Shown here one piece after another: positions 1 to 13,400 of a stretch of 64,000 bases of DNA (positions are counted from its first letter, which is position 1; each line of letters begins with the position of its first letter). The translations under genes were made by a program, and so were the position numbers. The notes under the pieces were generated by a model. The model did not search any database. It was not told the DNA's origin and saw only the letters and a list, made by a program, of their open reading frames with translations. This DNA is from Sweltsa coloradensis. Its lineage: Eukaryota; Arthropoda; Insecta; Plecoptera; Chloroperlidae. The stretch spans positions 372,001-436,000 of the forward strand of contig JAMZAV010001269.1 in the NCBI GenBank assembly GCA_024449915.1, in the 5' to 3' direction.

Positions 1-508
1 TGTCGCCAATATTTCCCTTCAGTAGGCTACATCGTATTAATAGCGAAGCCTCCTATTACAGTATATTATTGCATTGTTACAAGTGCTGTAAATGACAGAT
101 TACTTTTGTTGTTGTTATTCTTGGCTAGGCCTCTACTAGGTAGACAGACCTCGGCCTATGTAGGGATCCAGAGATTTAGCAATTTAGGTAGAAAAAATTT
201 AAATTAGAAAAAAAATACCTGAAACAGGTTTTTCATAAGTTTCAAGGCCTATGATATTAAAAAAATGCAATTTGAAACTGCACCAAAAGGCAAAATTTTC
301 TACGCGCCCTGAAACCAAATAAACTAAAACCCATTTTCTCTTTTCGTCTATAGGCCTAAATTATCTTCAATTTTTTCATATGCCTACATTGACGCTGGAG
401 GCAGTAACTATACTAAGTCTCGGGGTCGTACACTAGCTGGCCGTTCCATTTAGCCTGGGTATCTGTTGAACAAGGGTCTGTGACCACAAATGTTTGTGCA
501 ATGATTAT
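1..508. other. Anonymous AT-rich DNA
   Basis: No open frame or repeat recognised. 700-880 and 1215-1540, around the dynactin gene, also hold nothing I can name beyond the probable short 5' UTR of that gene. Confidence 0.5.
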
Positions 509-699
509 ACTAGGGAAACGCCAAAGTCGTTTATAGACGAGTGAGTGAGCCATGTGTTGAGTACCCGGTATCATTCCCCATACTGGGCTTAGTGGGCTAG
601 ATCCAGCCTTATAGGTATAGGGGAGAAAAGGGAATGTTCCCGGGTACTCAACACATGGCTCACTCACTCGTTTATCAACGACTTTGGCGTTTCCCTAGT
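509..699. mobile_element. Foldback element with 60-bp arms (Helitron-end-like)
   Basis: Arms 509-568 and 640-699 are inverted copies starting ACTAGGGAAACGCCAAAGTC and continuing ACGAGTGAGTGAGCCATGTG. A second copy lies at 37683. It has no coding capacity. The ends match the ACTAGGAAAACGC ends of the Helitron-like elements below. Confidence 0.6.
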
Positions 700-880
700 T
701 AGTATTAATTGTGGAAAAATCACGCAAAAAAATTCATTGAATGACGGTTTTTTTTTTAACAATTTTTATCGCACAGAAAAGGCGCATTTGGTGACGTTTA
801 AAAAAAAAAAATGAAAAATGAAAATGAAGCATAATTTGAATTTCATTGAGCATAATTTTTCAATTCAAAAATATATTAAA

Positions 881-1214
881 TAAAAATAAATAAATAAATT
901 GTATTTAGAGTCTACCCACTCAGTTATATAACTGATTTTCAGTGGGGGACTTTAAATCAAAGCGACTAAGCCAACCCTGTAGGCCCCGACGCAATCGGCG
1001 AGTGAGTGATAACCAACCAAAGATCGTTATTTTTAATAGGAAATATAGCAATCAGTCGTATGGACAGTGCGAACACCCGCGAATCAACGCCAGAATCAAC
1101 AAGGCCGATTCAGCACAACTCTGAATTTTTATGTGCTTCGTTGCTAGGAAGGCTCCAAAGTCACCGTTTACAAACTCCTAAGACAAGAACTGATGGACTT
1201 AAGTCCAAATCAGA
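881..1214 (-). repeat. Dispersed repeat D, copy 1
   Basis: About 330 bp, nearly identical to 13391-13725. The left edge is an (AAAT)n tract, suggesting a minus-sense retroelement with an (ATTT)n tail. It contains GAGTCTACCCACTCAGTTAT and CGATTCAGCACAACTCTGAA. The short open frames inside are not genes. Confidence 0.6.
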
Positions 1215-1540
1215 ATATAACCCCTATGGTTATAGGCCTAATGCTTAGATTTGTCACTATTTGATATAGGCCCTAGTGGTAAGCCTCACGCAACAGGCCT
1301 AATGTATTTGAATTTTTTGGGGAAGAGTTATTTGAAGGTGGTTGGCCACACCTTGTATTGATCAATACGATTGGTTATCTTATCTGTGATGAGTGTGAAT
1401 CCTATGCACGAGCACGATTATTTAGGCCTAAGCTAACGTTTTTGGCCTAACATCCCAGTGGTTGTCTCTAATTCCGTCCTCTCCAAATAATGCCAAATTA
1501 ATACGAAACGTTAATTTACGTAGGTATCTTTCCCGTTCAG

Positions 1541-2119
1541 ATGGCCACCCCAACGGTAGAGTCGCTTGAGGCCCGCTTCGCAGAACTCCAGCGTAAGATC
1601 CTTGGAGATTCCCTGACCATCGACGCCTACGAGCGCAACAACGACAAGTCAAACCAGCCAATCGCGGACCTCTTGGTCGACTCCAGTTCGCTGATGTGTG
1701 CAGCGCTGTCCGGACGGGAGAAGATCAACACGATCGTACCTCGAATGGGCGACCTCGATCGATACCTCGATCCGACGTTCGAAGACGCTCTCGACATGTC
1801 GGCTCTCGTCGAAGTGCTCATCTCCATGGAGCCCAGCTTCCACAGACAGTGCGAACAGTTGGACCAACTCGGCAAACTGTCGCCCGTACTCGACAGCAAG
1901 GAGATAAACAACGTTGCGTCGCACAAGGAACGAATCGAACGGCTGCTCTTGAGCAACCTCGAGAAACACAACCTGTCGGAGGAGTGTTGCTCGCGGGTTT
2001 ACCAACTCGTCGAAGATTACAACGCGATCGTTGTCAATATCACCAAGACTCTCGTGCAGTGGGACGATATGGTTACGCAGGTTGAGCTGGAAAGGAAGCC
2101 GAAGAAAGTTATTGAGTAA
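1541..2119 (+). CDS. DCTN3: Dynactin subunit 3 (p24)
   Basis: The 192-residue product is the small p24 subunit of the dynactin shoulder, which links cytoplasmic dynein to its cargo. It is almost wholly alpha-helical. Recognisable family blocks are LEARFAELQRKILG near the N-terminus, DRYLDPTF in the middle, SPVLDSKEINNV, and the C-terminal LVEDYNAIVVNITKTLVQWD. Vertebrate p24 is about 186 residues, so this copy is full length. The start ATG follows a CAG (context CAGATGG). That could be an ordinary Kozak start or a 3' splice site placed directly before the ATG. The coding region has no intron and is GC-richer than its surroundings. The stop is TAA at 2117-2119. The next AATAAA on this strand is near 2553. 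It lies tail-to-tail with the large minus-strand gene that ends at 7262. Confidence 0.93.
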   Translation: MATPTVESLEARFAELQRKILGDSLTIDAYERNNDKSNQPIADLLVDSSSLMCAALSGREKINTIVPRMGDLDRYLDPTFEDALDMSALVEVLISMEPSFHRQCEQLDQLGKLSPVLDSKEINNVASHKERIERLLLSNLEKHNLSEECCSRVYQLVEDYNAIVVNITKTLVQWDDMVTQVELERKPKKVIE

Positions 2120-2364
2120 ATATTTTATGACTTTATTTATTTATTTTGTGCTTATCACTGCTGCTCTGGACGTCACTGATGTTGCTTGTCGTTGGCGCAC
2201 TGGCTTATTAACAAATATTATATCAAGTAATGTAGCCTAAATAATATTGTTTGCTTATAACTAAAGGTAGGATAGGTAGGCCTAGACTACCTAAACTAAT
2301 AGGTGCTGGTGGTCATAGATCTTCTACAAAACTATTATAATGATGAAACTTTTAGACCTTGAGA

Positions 2365-2500
2365 TTAATAATGTTATGAATTATTTGGACTCTACACTGC
2401 ACCTGCTAATATATATTCTATATGTTATTGTTCTACTGTATGTTTTATACTTTATTTACAAAGTGCAGTGTAGAGTCCAAATAATTCATTACATTATTAA
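2365..2500. mobile_element. Small foldback element (38-bp arms)
   Basis: Arms 2365-2402 and 2463-2500 are near-perfect inverted repeats centred on TTATTTGGACTCTACACTGC. It lies just beyond the 3' end of the dynactin gene. Confidence 0.5.
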
Positions 2501-2890
2501 CTTCTACAAAACATCACACTATGTGGCACTTTAATGTTGTAATTTTCCTTGAATAAATCCTTAAACTAGATACTTAGGCCCTAGGTACTTGGTATGTAGC
2601 CTACTGTAAACTGAACATCCAAAATCCCGCAAGTTTCCTTGGACATTCTGAATCACTTCTTGACGCAGGCTACAACTTTCACACAACATTTTTTGAGACT
2701 TTGGAAGGTTGTTAACAAAGTCTACGCATGTCGCTATCAGAGAACATTTTGACAACATTTCAAATACCTAATTGTCTCCAATTTAACCTTTGGAAAATAT
2801 TTAGTAGTTACAAAAAAATTAAAAGGGTACTTGCTCATTACAGCCCCCCCCCCCCAAAAGGAAGGTAGGTTAGTGGGGTTGGGGGGGGGG

Positions 2891-3270
2891 ACATGAAGTG
2901 CATTGCTGTGGTCAACTAGGAGACTCGTCAACTCGTTAAGTTGACAAATATTACGATTGACAAGAAAACTATTGTTGGGGAAAAATAATATTAAAAAAGC
3001 ATGTCAATCTCAATCATTATTATTTTTTATCTAAACAAAATTATCTAGATAATTATTTTAATCACTTACCTTTTATCTAGATAATTTTCTGCTTTTTATA
3101 TTTTATTAAATCTAGATAGGGGAGCATGAAGTGCATTGCTGTGGTCAACTAGGAGACTCGTCAACTTGTCAAGACAAATATTGCGATTGACAAGAAAATT
3201 TTTGTTGGGGAAATAATATTAAAAAAGCACGTCAATCTAAATCATTATTATTTTTAATCTAAACAAAATT
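2891..3270. repeat. Direct duplication, 233-bp period
   Basis: CATGAAGTGCATTGCTGTGG at 2892 recurs at 3125 and the similarity continues for about 145 bp. C-runs and G-runs (2845-2890) flank the first copy. Confidence 0.6.
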
Positions 3271-6200
3271 TATAAAAAAATAATTTACTTAGTGTACGTA
3301 CTTTATAGTTTATTTATGGTACTAATCAAAATTTATTTTATTTTTCAACAAGCATGTTTACTTTGACATGCTTGTGGAAGAAAGACCACGGAACACGATG
3401 GTACTTTTGTTTTTGTCTAAACACTATATCTTCGGCTACAGAGATAGTACTTCACCGCGCTTGTCAAATATTTGTCCATCTGTAAGGACGTGGAGAGTGC
3501 ACAATGTTTACGTTAAGATAAGTAGCTGCGCGCGCATCCACTATTATTATTGTTATTAAATCGAGTGTCGTTACTTACTGTTACTAGTTAGCGTCTTCTA
3601 GTTTTCTGCATAATTCATGATTTTTTTAAAGGTTGTTTACATTCCCGGGAAATTCTAGGGTACCGTAGTGATGTCCTCTTAATGGTTTCTGTGATGTTGA
3701 CTTTAAAGCAAATGACTGAAGCTGGCACAATCAAGTGACGTTTCTGGAGGGGGAGAGAGAAAGCAGCTAAAATGCTGTATTTGTCTCAGACTGCTTCCAG
3801 TTTCAGAATGGTAAAATATTAGCACATTTTTTTATTTTTTACGCTGCCTTCTACGTATTACGATTAGATTTTTTTTTTTTTAAATTGGAATTGAGCAATG
3901 TAATCACCTAGAGGATTAGGCTAACTAGCACATAAAATCTAAATGTATTCCTACATACTTAGGTAATGATGATCCCTCTCATGCACAAAGATTTACTGGT
4001 GCAAAGGTGCGTACCAGTATCTTATAATATGGCGGACTTGTGCATGTTGTGTGTAAAAATGGTAAAGTTTCATAAAAAGTTAGTGAGTTTTGAACTGTGA
4101 CCTTTTGCATTGAACCCCGTTTCATTAACCACTACATCAACGTGAGGCGTTAAACTTTAATTTTCGACCACTCTATAAGTTGCAGGTTCATCATTTCATA
4201 GTAGAGCCTACATATTTTGCTACAAGTATGTTTTGTATCTAGACATATTAGGGCCTACGTATTTTAGTTCCAGATAAATCAATTTATGTTATTTTCTACA
4301 TGTTTGGATGGTATGGAACTAGATGAGTCATATACTCAAGGGTAGGAAGGTACCTACTCAAACAACATTGTCATATATTGTAGTCTAGCAGTTCTTTTTA
4401 TTATATACAATCTTTATTAGATTCGTAATCAACAATAATGATAAACATGTACAAAATGTCTGGAAACCCATAGAACAATCAAGAGTACGTAACTTGTACG
4501 TGGATTCCTTCGTACAGATCTCCCCTGCGCCTCATCAATCAACACACAATAGAGTAGAAGTATACATTAAAATTAAACATTTATAAATTTCTTTCCTGTC
4601 TTTCATAAAATACATAATAAAGTTAGTTATAATTTCAATGAAGCTTACATACACCCTTCACCACATTTTAGTTTTTTTCCCTAATTAATACTTGATTTAT
4701 CAAATCACTGTGTGGCATATTGGCACCCTTTAAATATGATACAAAAATATCGCTAACTTACCTTAATGAATATGTACATCAAGCAGTCGTAGGAATGCAA
4801 TATTTGCTAGTCCTACTGCAAGATTAGTGGACTAAAGACAATACAATAGTTATAGTAATTGTTGTAAGTCTTAATGGACGGCTCAATGTTACGTTATAAA
4901 TGCAGACTAAAAATATTATCAATTATCATCAGACATCAATATAAGTAATAACTACCTAGTAAGTTTCTTACGGACACAATGTTAAGTAGGTCGATGCTTT
5001 TTGTGTTTACCGTGTCATTTCAAGTAAGTTTTGTAAATTTTATTTAATCACTGGAAGTACTCCTCAATGTATTTAGGTCCTCAAAGACACTAAATGAAAA
5101 CTAAATGTTGAATACATTACCGACACGAAAATAACGTTTTTTTTAATCCCAGCTAGCGCGGACCTCTCGCAAGCTCTGGTCCCTAGCATTGGCACAATGT
5201 TGGGTGTCTGTAGTTTCCAGCTAGCATGAGTAATGTTCTTCTGTCATGAATAGTGAGATATTAAGGTTTTGTTTTACTATGATGTATCAGAGCTTGTTGC
5301 TTTTAAGTACCGTACCAGTACCTACTAAACATGCGTTCAAACCTGTGAGAAGTGATCTTGACCTCATAACTCATCCTACTTGTAAATTCAAGTTATGTTA
5401 CAGAAATTATATTTATTGATTTTATAATATAAACATACCTAACACTCACTTTTCATATCTACTCATTACAATAATAATTATTGTACAAAACTATATTTCT
5501 CTTGAGACATACCAGCACAATATGACTAGCATTTATACAAAAGAGCAAATAATTTATGTACACCATAATAAACCATTCATTCAATAGTACAATGTACTGG
5601 TCTAATACAATAAAACTACGTATATCATAATTTATCTTTAATTGAAGTCATCAATGAAAGAACTTATAAACTAGTAGCTGCCAACGAAGGGCGAAATAAC
5701 ATTTGATTTTCAGATCCTATGTTACTTTTTGTGTTGATAACAACACCTTAAAATAAAATACTAAAAATAACTTATAGATCAAGACTAATTTAAAGTTAAA
5801 CAGATTTATTTGAGTAGCCTGCACGTTTATTTAACTATGTGGAGTGGTTTTAGCTTCTGATTTCTCTCTACCCTGCATAGGATATAAAATGTGGACTACA
5901 GGTTTGAGATGGCAAATATAAGATGAAATACAGAGCCAAGACAGTTATGAAAATATCAGCAGTCAACTAACTACCATCTAAAAATATTGCATCTTGATTA
6001 TAAGCAACACTGAAGACGTAAGTGATTTTTAATTCTATAGGACGGGAAGACTTTCCACATTAGTTGAACAATCTGTTTGCTAAAATTCTTGTAAGCCAAC
6101 AAAAACACCACATGTCTGTTTCACTTGTCCAGTTATATCAAAATACGTATTTTTCTAGTCATAGATTTATCCACCTGATAATAATGTGGTGTTTATTTCA

Positions 6201-7261
6201 AATCGAACCAGAATATTTTGTTCTAGTTACATAAATATACTAATGAATTTGTCTCTTCTTGCAAAAAATTGAAAACTTTCAAATTCCAACATGTGGGAAT
6301 CAAACCATGGAAATATTCAACACCAACCATTGTTGTAAAAGTATGTGTGCATCCTTGGTTCAATCCCCACTATTCAGCTAGCTAATCTGCTGACCAATAT
6401 CTGAGACACAATTTGTTTCAACAATTTTCCTTTGCCTAGTTGAATCAAATACTTTATTCCTACTTACTATCTGCATCGATAAGTGCTACTTACCAACTGG
6501 CTTATAAATTAATTAAAACTAAGCTACTGTAAATGGAATGTTATCGAAGGATGGAATTCCTTGAACCGATATATCAGTACACGGACAGAATACTCTACAA
6601 AATTACTTAAGTACTGTCAGCCTTCAGGATAGTACAGGGTACCTCAAGTACCTTTACACTGTACAAAGTGATATAGTAGAAGGGATAATGTACAACTCGT
6701 TAACCACTACTCTACTCTGAGCAAATGCTGTGAAATTGTCATTTCAATTATGTCAAACTCTAGGTTGATACACATTTTATCAATAATAGTGTTTGGTTTG
6801 TTTTATCGTTATGGCGATAAACATTTCTTCTCCGGTTGTCACTTAAACTCGACAAAGATATTCCCTGCACTGTTTGTTGGTTTACCATGCTCATATCTTG
6901 TGATGGAGCTTGCTTCGTTAAAATCTTGTAGTTGACGTAGTTACTCATCTACATATGTGAACTTTTATCTCGACTCGCTTCACATCTTCCTAGCGTAACA
7001 ATCGTAAGCAAATTGACACCGCTGCTTCTTGACTTTCCATGTGACTTGCAGCGCGTAACTTGCTTATTTCACACACTTGAATCCACTTGTAACAACATTC
7101 TTTCTATTAACAACAAAATATCAAAGTAAATTATGGTAGTTCCAAAATTAAAACAATACAACATTCACTCTGTACGCGTTTCTATATTCGACGATGCGTT
7201 TTGAAATCTTGGAACTTATCGATTGTCCGTTAAAACGATTCTGATTCGTAGCGCCGCCGCC
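3271..7261. other. Gene-free AT-rich region, includes 3' UTR of the protease homologue
   Basis: No credible coding sequence on either strand and no long repeat. The 3' UTR of the minus-strand gene must begin at 7261 and run downward; its end could not be fixed because several TTTATT (minus AATAAA) words occur. Confidence 0.5.
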
Positions 7262-7456
7262 CTATCGCACGTTGAAGGTGGACTTGCGCTCGAAGCTGCT
7301 GCCGACCGTCTTCTCCACCCACTTTCGTACGGCGGTGATGGAGCTGAAGATGGAAGGGTGGTAGCCCCGTCCACAGTTGCTGTGGTAACTGAGCACACCC
7401 TGCAGCTCCCACACTCCGCCCTCGCTCACGCACATCAAGGGGGCACCCTCGTCATT
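7262..7456 (-). CDS. Serine-protease homologue, C-terminal exon (Ser195 to Glu) and stop
   Basis: The exon encodes residues 2187-2250 and ends with TAG at 7262-7264. It begins NDEGAPLMC. Joined to the preceding SPCY this replaces the C-x-G-D-S-G-G-P-L motif with C-Y-N-D-E-G-A-P-L. Gly193, which shapes the oxyanion hole, is Asn2187, and Ser195 is Glu2189. The final helix VRKWVEKTV and a short tail follow. Downstream (below 7262) is the 3' UTR, but I could not fix its poly(A) site. Confidence 0.9.
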   Translation of the reverse strand, partial: NDEGAPLMCVSEGGVWELQGVLSYHSNCGRGYHPSIFSSITAVRKWVEKTVGSSFERKSTFNVR

Positions 7457-10400
7457 CTGTAACAATAGTAGCAACTATTATTAGAGTCATGGAAAATACC
7501 ACTTTTATAATCATACCCAATCTGCAGCAACTTTTATTTGAAAATTAGTGTTTTTGAGCATAAATTTTTTGGTTGTTTATTTTTTTATTAACTTCCAGTG
7601 GATCTTTAGTAGTACACTGTAGGAAATTGGAATTGTGTAATAATTTTGTTAATTTAAACTAATTTATAATGAGGGCAATCAATATATAACTTGTACTTAA
7701 TCCATGTACAAATTATATCGCTTTTATTATATTTCCAGGGAACTTTTAATTATGGGAAAGTATATTGTTTTACTATGCTCTTATACATTACTATTAACTA
7801 TTAAGTCATCATACATCTAGCCGCCCAGTAGAGACATCAGACATCCCTCCCGCTCATTACTGTCAATGCCATCTGACATTTTGTCAATCACATTTATAAA
7901 CATAAAACATCCGTAATATACCTACATAAAAACAGGTTGTTTGTAATTACTCTGTCAATACTTAATCTGCACACAATCACATCCCATTAAAAAAATTCAA
8001 AATCTACTAAAAGTATGTTGTTTTGAACTGTTTGGTATTTTTTGGATTTTAATGATTGTTAATTGATTTTGTAAGTGACATTCGTTTTGATGTTGATGAT
8101 TCCCGGAACTAGTTTAAATTAGATATTTGTGTCTGAATCTATCAGGGATTATTGCACTGTTTATTTTGTAAATTACTGAATGAATGGCATGTGAGTAACT
8201 TGTTGATATTAACAGCATGGATCAATCACTTTCAAATCAAATAAGTTTTCCTTCATAATCCACTAAAATAACACTCTGTGAAGCCCATCTCCTGAAATCT
8301 AAGGTCTAGCATGGAAGTTATTTTACTGAATGATGCCTGATCGGTACTCACGTAGCACGGCGACTTCTCCGCGTCGGTGAATCCCGCACAAATCTGTTCG
8401 TCTGTGATGAAACCCGAGTAGTGTTTGGTGGAGTTGCACTCTTTGAGGTCGATGGTAGGAACTGGCAGGTAGTGGAGGTACTGGCTGAAGTTGATTTCTG
8501 AAAACATAAATCATATTATATATAAATGAAGTCTGGCAAATGAGCGTGAAGCAATGCCCAACGGCATAAAGAAGGAGGAAAGGGAGGCTCGTCTCTACTG
8601 GTTGACTAGATCAAGCATGATGGCAACATAGGCCAAATGTGGGCATTTGAGAAGAAGAGAAGATATTAGAATATTGTGATTAACTAGGAAGCTTCGCAAA
8701 CGCTTTTTTTAGTCGCGTTGATGGATGAGCTTTTTAATTATAAAATGTTAGTATTAATTTAAAATAATAAAAACATATTAACACGGCCCATACAAAGCAA
8801 TCATTAGGTCTGTTGGATCTTTGATTGTTTGTAACAAGGCTGTGAGTAAGGTATAAAATCTCCTGTGAAGTTTTCATACAAGGCTGTGAGAAAGGTCTCA
8901 AATCTATCTATATTTTCGTGCTATTTGGGCGGATTCTGACCAAACGGGTGGGGCTACAACGTTCATATTTCACATGGACATTAAGGTAAGGGTGATGTAT
9001 TGACTTTTGAAAGAAAAAGTTGAAAAAGTTAGCCAGAATCTATAGAAATAAATGTTTTAATATTTAACATCTCAAAAAACTGACATTAAAACCTTTAATT
9101 CTATAGATTCTGGCTAACTTTTTCTACTTTTTCTTTCAAAAGTCAATACATCACCGTTACTTTAATGTGCATGTGAAATATGAACATTGTAGCCCCACCC
9201 GTTTGGTCAGAATCGGTCCAAATGTCACAAAAATATCACACTAAAAATAAAAAAAAATCGTAAAAGTACGATATTCAAGAGAAACATTTCTTCGATTGTA
9301 CCCAAAAACGTGGCAAGTCTAAGTTCAGAGAAAACGAAGGTCGTGTCAAATTTTCATCAAGATCGCATATGCCGTTTGCCCGGTAGAGAGCGAACAAACA
9401 GACGGAAAAAAAATAAAAAAAATAAATAAATAAAATAAAACAACGGAGCTAAATTTTTTGGGGGGTTGGTGAAATTGAAGTCTTCGCTTCGCTCATCCAA
9501 TGAATATAATATGAATATCTAGGTAAAAGTTACATGATCATTTTTAGTTTCAAGGTCAATAAAAATGATTGATTAATTAGTACAACTAAATCTAAAAAAG
9601 TTTTAATTAATTTTTTTTAAACAAATTATTCAGGTACTATATGCGTTGTATCAGTTGTAACCGAATGGGTAGATTTTAAATACAAATTTGATAAAAAAAA
9701 ATAATTTATGTTACATAATTTGATTTATTATTTAAATGGATTGATTGTAATAAATAATTAATCATTATTAATTTACAATTTTTATTTATTTATACATTTT
9801 TAGTATAAATTTTAAAATTTTGATTATTTTCTGAAAAATCTACATAATTAAATAAGTTATTTAATCTGTATAATCTAATAAATACTTAGTAAAGCAAATA
9901 CTCACGTCCTGGCGATGTGTAGCCCCAGCCCGCGGTGACGCATAGCTGCCTGGGTTCGATCTCCTTGTCGGGCAGACAGATGGCGCCGACGTAGCGCGTG
10001 AACGTCAGCGGAGAGCTCAGCTCGATGAGCGCGATGTCGTTGTTGTACAGGAACTGGTTGTACTTCACCTCGGGGTAGGGTACGATGGAACGCACCTCCT
10101 TGATTTGGGTCTCGGGTTTATCCGTGTCGAACATTGATCCGCCGCCGAAAGCCACCCATCGTTGAGCCAACAGTTGCTTGTCCCTAGAGATGCAAATATA
10201 TTGTTAGTTAGAGACCTGTGGATAATAATCTTGCTGCATTGCTAAAAACTTGGGGTGTAGGTACAAGTTGAGTCCTGATTTTTGAGTTTGAGTCATGTCT
10301 GAGTACAAAAAATTATTTTAGTATAGAGTCCAATTTGAGTCAAGTAGGTACCTACTTGAATCGGGTTTTCTGTATTACCTACTCTTCAACCATATGAACA

Positions 10401-13400
10401 TACAATATGAATTTTATTTCTTGTTGTTAGCCAGCGAGTAAGTGTGCACGGAGTAACCTGTAAATTCTTATGATGGAGTACCATGGTTACGGTAATTATC
10501 TACACCTGGCACCACCACCAAAATCAATCAACACTTGATAATGTTTTATTTGTGTATCCTTCTTCAACAATTTGTTGATTAAGTAGGTAGCTTTGATCCC
10601 TTATGGAAACTCCCATACCCATGCTAAGTAATTTTGAACCAGATTTCTTTAAAATGTGAAATTAGATAAAGATTTTCCATTTTGTTTATTTACAAATTTA
10701 AATTAAAAACCACTATGGTATCTAACCTGAGGTGTAGACAGTTGTAGGATGATAGCAGCCACTTGGGACTGATGATGCTCGCCGTGCAGCTGGACTTGTG
10801 TCCCGTGTGGTAGAGAAGAGCGACCGATGGCCACTGCCCCCTAGTTGCTCCATCACCTCCGACCAATCTTGCGGCGACTCCTCCCGCAAGGCTGTGGCTA
10901 CCGCAAGCTGAAAGCAACATGGTTACTTGTTAGTGAAGAGCTTTATTTTTATTTTATTTTGGGTAACATATTAATTGATACAGCCACAATGACAATTTAT
11001 TAATGCTATCAGTTTCCAATGAGTAGATAAATTTTAACTAGACATTGAAATTCTGGACCTGAGACAACATTAAGAACACTAATATCATACCATACCATCA
11101 TAAATAAATACCAAATAGCATACGCGTAATATAATATATTAAATATACTGTAGTCAGAAATGGTCTTAGGTATAAATTCACTTGGCAATATTGTTATCGA
11201 AATTACAGATCATGAATGGTGCAGAAAACATACGTACATAATTTTCAACTTTTTTTCTTCTGCCCATAATTTACATTATTCATGTCAACATGTATTTTCT
11301 GGTATATGTAGCCTAGGCCTTGTAAAAATGTTTCATGAATGTACAGACAAAATCGATTTAATTACATCAAATAGGCCTATACTTAAATTAATATTTATTT
11401 TTTCAACACAAAACACTAATCACTCACGGAATTAAACTGCACACATAAAATTCATAAATACTGGTACATAGTTATTAAATGAAATTCTGTACCATTACTT
11501 TTACATGAATGAGTAAACCAGATTCTATTTTAAATAGGTAACTGTGATATCCTAAGTTAGTAAGTCAGAAAAACGTAAACAAAACAGTAAAAAATGTAAA
11601 AGGGCGTCGGGGGAGCGCTCCGTGGCCGATTATGGAGACTGACTGGACAACAATCAACACCGGCAGGGAAAGAGGGAGCTAGACGGACATACAACAATTA
11701 TTTCACTCACTGAAATCAACGCAGGCCACCTCGACGTAATCGTTGGCGACGCAGGTGGCGTTGTCCGTGAGCGCTGCCGTGAGGCGCGGCGGTTGTTTCC
11801 CCTTGGAGGCGGTGATCGCGGTGGGTTTCAACGCGTGGAGGGCGGTGAGGTTGGTGTGCGGCTCGTACTCGGTGAACACGGACTTGCTGTAGCCGAGACT
11901 GCGACAGGTGAGGTCGCTCCAGGAGGCGTCCCAGTTGTCGCGGCACACCGGCGACCAGGCGTTGTTCCACGACCTTGAGAGAGAGTGATACCTGTTAGGT
12001 TCATCCATTTACTAGACCCTCATACAATTGGAATAATTGTTTTTTGAACTATTAATAATATCAATGACAGATGAAAGTGATCAAGACATCCATAGGCTTA
12101 GTACTGTACATTTCATCTTGTGAATGTTTTTGTTGCGTGCTAAGAGGATAACTATGAGATGTAGGCTTTCACGACCCGTAGATGTCTTCTGTATGATCCC
12201 TGGGCTGTTTCGTCGTGTCGATGATGAGGCACTGCTCGACGTTTCGCCACCCATGTTGGTGGCTTCTTCCAAGAATGATTCTGATTCATTCTTGAAGAAG
12301 CCACCAACATGGGTGGCGAAACGTCGAGCAGTGCCTCATCATCGACACGACGAAACAGCCCAGGGATCATACAGAGACAGGATAAACTATGTTTGTGAAA
12401 AATTAGTATTTTTACAAAGTTTAAAAATCTGTCTGAGATGCAATGTTTTTTCAAAGTTTTAAGAAATAAAATTAGCACACGTAGGCCTATTAATAAAAAA
12501 AAAATATTCGTTTCACTATTACACTCGTTCCAATACCAATAGCAATGGTCAAATTCATGAACATCATTTTTGTAAACAATATCTTCACAAATAAAACTGA
12601 AAAAAGTATTTTTGGTGAGAAATAATAACATTAGCATTTAGCAATATGTTATAGATAGAATATTAGGCTACATTTATGAATTTCCATTGTCAATTAATAA
12701 TCAATATTGGATAAAATCTCGATAATCGATAATCAAAAGTCATTATCGATAATCAAAATATCAATAATTGGTTGAAAATAGCCCGAAACACATAATTCGT
12801 ATTTCCCGCTTTGGCAGACAGAGATAGGTCACAATGTGTCTTACTTGAGCTTTATGTTTGGGAGCGAACTTAGCCGGTAATGGGAGGCTAAAACAAAGAC
12901 ATCACAGACAGAACAAGGCAGCAAGTGGCATGAGATTGTATTGTTTTAAACATACCACAAATGAGATTCCATCTAAGTCAGAACGGCCTGGAATTTTTTT
13001 ATTGGTAATATCAATTAATTATCGATTCGATAATCCATAACAAAAAACGTATCAACGTGCATCCCTAGTTGTAACTCACCTAATCTCCAGCTTCATACTG
13101 TCGTTGCGCAGTCTTATACAGTCCCACTCGTCGCTAGCGTCTGGACAGTGTTCGATTCCGTCGCACGCCAGCTGTTCAGCCACGCAGCCTCCCGTGTGGC
13201 ACTTGAACTGATCCACTGAACAATCTGAGAACATAAACCGTAAAATGAAAATAAAATAGAATTACATACTAAGAATTAATTTAGAAAACCATTTGCAAAG
13301 CAATACTTTAATTTAATAAAATTAATAAAGAACAAAATCTAACTAGACCTGGGATTGACTGGGTCTAGCATTGAATTAAAATATTTAATGATAAATAAAT

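Noticed and set aside
12124..12637. Overlapping open frames of 112 and 161 residues on opposite strands
   Set aside because: They arise from the palindromic foldback at 12189-12374 and share the same mirrored peptide; no gene evidence.
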